Shown here: in pieces, positions 58,312 through 64,000 of the stretch
Layout of the letters: every line of letters begins with the position of its first letter
How positions within the stretch are numbered: position 1 is the first letter of the stretch
From: Flaccisagitta enflata
Lineage: Eukaryota; Chaetognatha; Sagittoidea; Aphragmophora
Assembly (NCBI GenBank): GCA_965153355.1
Contig: OZ231127.1
Coordinates: 29,574,001-29,638,000 of the forward strand
Length of the DNA: 64,000 nt
Direction of reading: 5' to 3'
Program-made: the position numbers and the translations under genes
Notes under the pieces: model-generated
Databases searched by the model: none
Seen by the model: the letters and a program-made list of their open reading frames with translations, nothing else
Told to the model about the DNA's origin: nothing

Positions 58312-59553
58312 TGTGTGGGTAGAGAGCCACTATCAAAGCCTATTTTCAGACCTGGTATGCATCCTCGAGGTTAAATGACGACTTTAGCCCTATGGTTGAC
58401 TGAAGGAACCCATAAATGTGCATTTTTATGGAATTCCAGGAGCTGAGCTCTATATCTATCAGGGAAGTAATACCTTTGACACCTCTTCTCAGTTTTAATC
58501 TCTCAATTTGGCTTGTTTTAGCTTCTTTCCTTTATAACTTCTTGTAAAAGTAGTGAACCCCTGGGATTGGTTTTATTTGAAAGATGATAGGAAATGAATT
58601 TCTTAAACTATAAACCTGGGATGAGGGCCTAAGGGGCCCTGGGAGTATGAGGAACCAAATGTCCTAAAATGGCAGAATTGCAACAAAATCTGGTAGTTTT
58701 TCCATTCAAATCTTACTTGACAAACTTTTTCTCAACATCATTTGACCTATCTAGTAACTTTGTAAAAGAAAAGGGATACAGCTGGCAAAAAGGGCCCTTG
58801 GGGGTACCCAACGTAAGGTCCCAAATACCCCAAAAATCCTGCACATATTAAAAATTTACAAATTTTCAGTGATAAGACTAGGATCAAATGTACGCGATTT
58901 GATTTGAAATATGATTTGTTGAAATGGTATAACTAATTCAATGCTTGTAGTGAGGGGTCCAAAAGTCCCCAGTAGGAGGCTCAAAAGTACCCAGTAGGGG
59001 CCCCTAAATGTCCAAAAACCAGAAAATTTTATACAAATTTAGAATTTTCTCCATTTTAGTTCTAACAACCACCTAAAATTTATTATAAGAATATTGTTGA
59101 GCTTCTCTGATAAATATCTTGGCAATTGCTAAGGTATTCACATAGCAAAAGGGGCCCAAAGGTTACCCTTAATGCATGCAAAGTATAGCTAAGAAATTGG
59201 GATTTGAAATCTGGGAAAGATAATGTCTCGTCTCTATCTTTAACAATTTACGAGCTAGGGCTCGCTGAAGTGAATGACCAGTTTGCTAAAATGCACTTTT
59301 TCCATAGGGATTGAAGAAGTAATTTTGGCAATGTTTTCATTTAAACCAATGTCGTTTCTAAACAAAAAAAGATACCAGATACCAGATACCAGATTGGTGC
59401 CAAATGAATGAACGATCCAAGGGTTTTAAATGAGTTTGAGTTTCAATGGCTTAATCAACCATTCAAAGCTGCGTCCAGCAATGTATGGCAAAGGGCTTCA
59501 GGGACGTCACTGTCGGGCTTGAAAGTTTGTTGGGCTTGAAAATGTGTTGTTGA

Positions 59554-59601
<48 letters not shown>

Positions 59602-59720
59602 GACAGACAGACACAGACAGAAAGACAAACAGACAGACAGATGGACAGACAGACAGACAAACAGACAAACAGACAGATAAACACAACAGAAAAACTTTAT
59701 TGAATCAAATTCTACGGGGG
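58312..59720 (+). repeat. Left arm of a large inverted duplication
   Basis: It runs from the FN3 exon border to TTGAATCAAATTCTACGGGG near 59700. It matches 60990-62912 in reverse over most of its length (for example GACGACTTTAGCCC / GGGCTAAAGTCG). It includes a 38-bp (GA)n and a (CAGA)n tract. Confidence 0.85.
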
Positions 59721-60224
59721 AAATGATAAACGAGTTTGCAAAACGAAATGAGGCAAGGGTTTGAATGATATGTGATGATGATTAGGATGCTTTGCCCCAT
59801 CTACTACAGTTTTTTAGATACTTTTTTTGCACAATACACTAAATTGTATGAATTAATTGAAAACAATCTATTTGATAAAGAAGTAACCATTTTGATAAGA
59901 ATCATACATTTATTTGTTACTTTTTTTGCATACAGAAAGCATAGAAATCATGGCAAATCAGTAAAAAGTCTTTTGTGCTCAGATTTGCCGTTGTGCTTGG
60001 AATTGGCTTTGAAGTCCCTAGGCTCCAAGCTGCCATACATCACTGGCTGCGTCCATACCCCGCACCTATTTACTGGTCCTGAATCAGCCACGACAGACCT
60101 TCAATCAACCCTTGCAGATTAAATACTGTCCCTATAACGACACAGAATGCGTAATGATGCGTATGGGGAATAAGAATGGGTTCCCCTTTGTAGAAGTGAC
60201 CTGTTTTTTGGTAGAAGTGACCCG

Positions 60225-60460
60225 TTTTTAGTCTTGTGCTACGCGACTCCACACCCTGCTATGCCGGTTGGTTGGTTGGTTGGTCAATTGGTTGGTTGGT
60301 TAGTTGGTCGGTTGATTGGTTGGTCCCCTTTTTACTTTTTTGGCGTTTTTGAGCTTTTTGAGCATACGGCACCTGCCCAGATGACCCAGTGACCTTCTCC
60401 AGCACTGCTGCTGCCCACCCGCATGTAACAAGGGTAGCCGTGTATCCGGCCTTGTTTTCT
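60225..60460 (+). repeat. AGTCGC-family copy, near complete
   Basis: It reads TTTTTAGTCTTGTGCTACGC, GACTCCACACCCTGCTATGC, (TTGG)n, CCTGCCCAGATGACCC, CTGCCCACCCGCATGTAAC and GTGTATCCGGCCTTGTTTT. It lies in the spacer of the inverted duplication. Confidence 0.75.
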
Positions 60461-61031
60461 CTAAAGCGACCTGCAAGATGACAGGTCCCTAATGGAGCCT
60501 GGCAGAGCTTTATAAGTCACTTTTCTTCTTGAAAAAAGTTAAAGTACTGAAAGACCTTACAGGTCACTTATAACTTCATGTCTATTAGTTAAATAAATAT
60601 ATTTAAAAATAGATTCTATACTCTCTTCTATACTAACTTTCTACTTTAAAGTATATGGGCTCTGCGGATACAGAGTTCCTTTTCAAAAACCTGTCATAAA
60701 GATCTGCAAGTGACCGGTTGTTTCAGGTTACTTTTCTGCATAAAATGGGTTACCATAAATCCCTACTGTCTGCGTCGTGCCTATCAGCCCTTGAATCTTC
60801 CCTTTCAGACTTCAATTTTACTGTGTCTTGTCTCAGAGGATAAACATAGGTTCCGCGCTTGTTTCCTTTCAAGGTTCTAGGAGGATTAGATAAATCATTT
60901 GAAATGTTCATATTTTTGTTAGTACATGGGCTTTCAGTTGCGTGCTACGCGACTTCACCCCGCTTTGTCTGTCCGTCGGTCGGTTGGTCCCCCGTAGAAT
61001 TTGATTCAAAAAAGTTCATCTGTTGTGTTTA

Positions 61032-61062
<31 letters not shown>

Positions 61063-61071
61063 GCCTGTTTG

Positions 61072-61263
<192 letters not shown>

Positions 61264-61654
61264 CTTTTTTTTTCCTTCCTACAAAATTTGTTCACAACAC
61301 ATTTTCAAGCCCAACAGTGATGTCCCTGAAGTCCCTTGCCATACATTGCTGGATGCAGCTTCAAATAGTTAATTAAGCCATTGAAACTCAAACAAAATAC
61401 TTTAAATCTTAGACCGTTAGAAAACCCTTGGATAGCTCATTCATTTGGCTCTAATCTGGTATCTGGCGTTTGGTATCTGGTATCTGGTATCTGGTATCTT
61501 TGTTTAAATACGACATTGGTTTGAATGAAAACATTGCCAAAATTACTTCTGCAATCCCTATGGAAAAAGTGCATTTCAGAAAGATGGTCATTCACTTCAG
61601 AAAGGTTTAGCTCCTAAACTGTTAAAGATAGAGACAAGAATCCAAATCCAAATT

Positions 61655-62045
61655 TTTAGTCGCTTGCACGCGACTCTACACCTTGCTGTGTAGGTTGGTA
61701 GGTGGGTACGTCCTTCACATTTTTGAAATTATGACTTTTTAAGGTTTTTTAAGGTATTTTAAGATACACTAGGGTATTTCAGGGTACTTTAGGGTACTTA
61801 AGTATTTTTGGGTATATTTAGGTGTTTTTAAGTATTTTTGGGTGTTATTGAGTATTTTTGGGTGTTATTGGGTATTTTTAAGTATTTTTGGGTATTTTTG
61901 GGTATTTTGTCAACTTTTTATTGGACAGTCGTTATTGGTTCAGAATGTAACTTTTTTTGGGACAGACGTCATGTAGTATGAAGTTCTGTCGTATGAAGTT
62001 GAGTAATTGTGTGTAACATAGCACGCGACTGTTGGCCTGTTGGGC
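61655..62045 (+). repeat. AGTCGC-family insertion, borders defined by an empty site
   Basis: TTTTTAGTCGCTTGCACGCG to GCCTGTTGGGCTTGTTT. The left arm has the uninterrupted sequence (around 59173, complement of CTTAGCTATACTTTGCA). The interior is TTTTTGGGTAT repeats. Confidence 0.75.
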
Positions 62046-62924
62046 TTGTTTAGCTATACTTTGCATTTAGGGTACCCTTTGAGCCCCTTTAGCTATGTGA
62101 ATACCTTAGCAATTGCCAAGATATTTATCAGAGAAGCTCAACAATATTCTTAGAATATATTTTAGGTGGTTGTTAGAACTAAAATGGAGAAAATTCTCAA
62201 TTTGTATAAAAATTTTCCGGTTTTTGGACATTTAGGGCCCCCTACTGGATACTTTTGAGCCCCTCACTACAAGCATTGAATTAGTTATACCTTTTTATCA
62301 TGTTACAAATCAAATCACATACATTTGATCCCAGTCTTTTATCCATGAAAATCTGTGAATTTTTTACATGTGGAGGATTTTTGGGGGATTTGGGACCTTA
62401 CGTTGGGTACCCCCAAGGGCCCTTTTTGCCAACTGTATCCCTATTCTTTTACAAAGTTACTAGATAGGTCAAATGATGTTGAGAATAAGTTTGTCAAGTA
62501 ATTCAAGTAAGATTTGAATGAAAGAAAAATTGCCAGGTCTTGTTTGTAATTCTGCCATTTAGGACATTCAGAGGGTTCCCTCCAAGGGCTACAAGGGCCT
62601 GGGCCCCTCATCCCAGGTTTATAGTTTAAGGAAATCTACTTCCTATCATCTTTCAAATAAAACCAATCCCAGGGGTTTTACTCACTTCTACAAGAAGTTA
62701 TGAAGGAAAGAAGTTAAAATGTGTCAAATTGAGAGACTTAAAAACCGAGAAGAAAATGGGGGTAATACCCCTGACAGATATAGAGCCCGTGCTACCTGGA
62801 ATTCCATAAAAATGCTCATTTATGGGTTCCTTCAGTCAACCAAAGGGCTAAAGTCGCCATTTCACTTCGAGGATGGAGGGTATGAGATCGATAGTGCCAC
62901 TCTAGTGTGGGGTAATGTGTGGGG

Positions 62925-63085
<161 letters not shown>

Positions 63086-63329
63086 AGAAGCGAGAGAGTA
63101 TTACCTTGTGTATTTGTAGGTGTATGCGTTAGGGAGAGAGGGAGCGACAGACTGACAATTGGACAGAGGGACAGACAAAAAGGGACATATAGAAGCAGAA
63201 GAACGAGTGAAAACAAGAGAAAGGGGAAGTTTACGATGAGACGGGTTGCTTAGTTCAATGTCACGCTTGAAAAAGTGTGAGAACAAAGAAGTTTCCGACA
63301 GACCAATTCCAATCGAGAAAAGAGAAAGA

Positions 63330-63605
63330 TGTTGGCAAGGCAGCATAGAATTGAGACCTAGCATCATAGCATGATGGAATGGCAGCATAGAATTGAGACC
63401 TAGCATCATAGCATGTTGCCATGGCAGCATATGATGGACACCTAGCAGCATTACATGATGGCAAGGCAGCATAACAGGATTACTTGGCAGCATAGCATGA
63501 TGGCAAGGCAGCATGACATTACGCCATTGGAGCATAGCATGGTATTGGTAGTGTTGCATCGTAGCATACCCAAAAGAACATTGCATGTTAGCATGGCATA
63601 ATAGC
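63330..63605. repeat. Degenerate GGCAGCATAGCATGATGGCA array
   Basis: Roughly ten imperfect 20-35-bp units. No gene follows to the end of the window, apart from a ~115-bp near-duplicate segment (CTTAAGTTCCAAACC... at 63621 and CTTACATTCCAAACC at 63711). Confidence 0.75.
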
Positions 63606-63950
63606 ACTCGGCTGTAACCCTTAAGTTCCAAACCCACCCACTAGACAGTCTAGACTGCCATTGAAGCTAAGGAGTGATGGAGGCTCTATCCTGAGATAGA
63701 CGCTGTAAACCTTACATTCCAAACCAACCGACTAGACTGGCACTGAATCTGTGGAGTGTAGAGTGTTGGTGGCCTTCTCCAGCGATAGAGGCTGTAAACC
63801 TTGAGGTTTGATTAGCATTTAGAATGAGGAGAGAGAAAGGAACTGACCTCAAGCAATAAAACAAATCATGCCTTAAAGTCAAGCTAGCAAATAGCAATTG
63901 TTTTATGCTTTTTACGGATTCGCTCTAGCCAGGTTTGACTATAAACATAG

Positions 63951-63951
<1 letters not shown>

Positions 63952-64000
<49 letters not shown>
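63952..64000. repeat. (AC)n microsatellite at window end
   Basis: AC units continue past the window edge. Confidence 0.95.

Overview
The window is nuclear DNA of an invertebrate animal. Evidence: spliceosomal introns, an ionotropic glutamate-receptor-like gene of the divergent kind common in protostomes, a fibronectin-III/SPRY gene, very heavy (CT)n/(GA)n/(AC)n/(TTG)n microsatellites and many short terminal-inverted-repeat transposons. An arthropod, perhaps a crustacean, is my best guess; nothing in the sequence proves the taxon.

Left part (1-10.7 kb): mostly repeats, a minus-strand Pro/Gln/Asn-rich multi-exon gene (4.25-7.98 kb), and two weak plus-strand exons or ORFs (1.3-2.0 kb).

Centre (10.7-30.9 kb): the most important content. 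A head-to-tail series of plus-strand, AT-rich genes of a Polinton/adintovirus-like (adenovirus-related) element: an FtsK/HerA-type packaging ATPase, a large unknown multi-exon gene, several charged unknown proteins, an rve-type integrase, a penton-like single-jelly-roll protein, a small basic protein, a double-jelly-roll major capsid protein, an adenain-like cysteine protease, an acidic repeat protein, a membrane protein, an arginine-rich protein and a BIR-RING inhibitor-of-apoptosis protein. Unlike textbook Polintons, almost every core gene is cut by short introns with GT-AG borders and mostly matching phases. Some genes look broken (integrase third catalytic residue, acidic protein, in-frame TAGs). 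I see no family-B polymerase and no terminal repeats of the element. It is therefore best read as an endogenous, partly decayed or possibly domesticated viral element.

Right part: four exons of the glutamate-receptor-like gene (+, 35.7-50.0 kb) with introns filled by a 29-bp minisatellite, hAT-like and TA-target MITEs and foldback repeats. Convergent to it lie six exons of a TRIM/FSD-like FN3-SPRY gene (-, 51.1-58.3 kb). One SPRY exon of that gene has been tandemly multiplied, and the extra copies are broken by transposons. A 1.4-1.9 kb inverted duplication (58.3-62.9 kb) and long (CT)n and (GT)n tracts close the window. Exon coordinates were read by eye from splice consensus and phase, and all family assignments rest on motif recognition without database searches.
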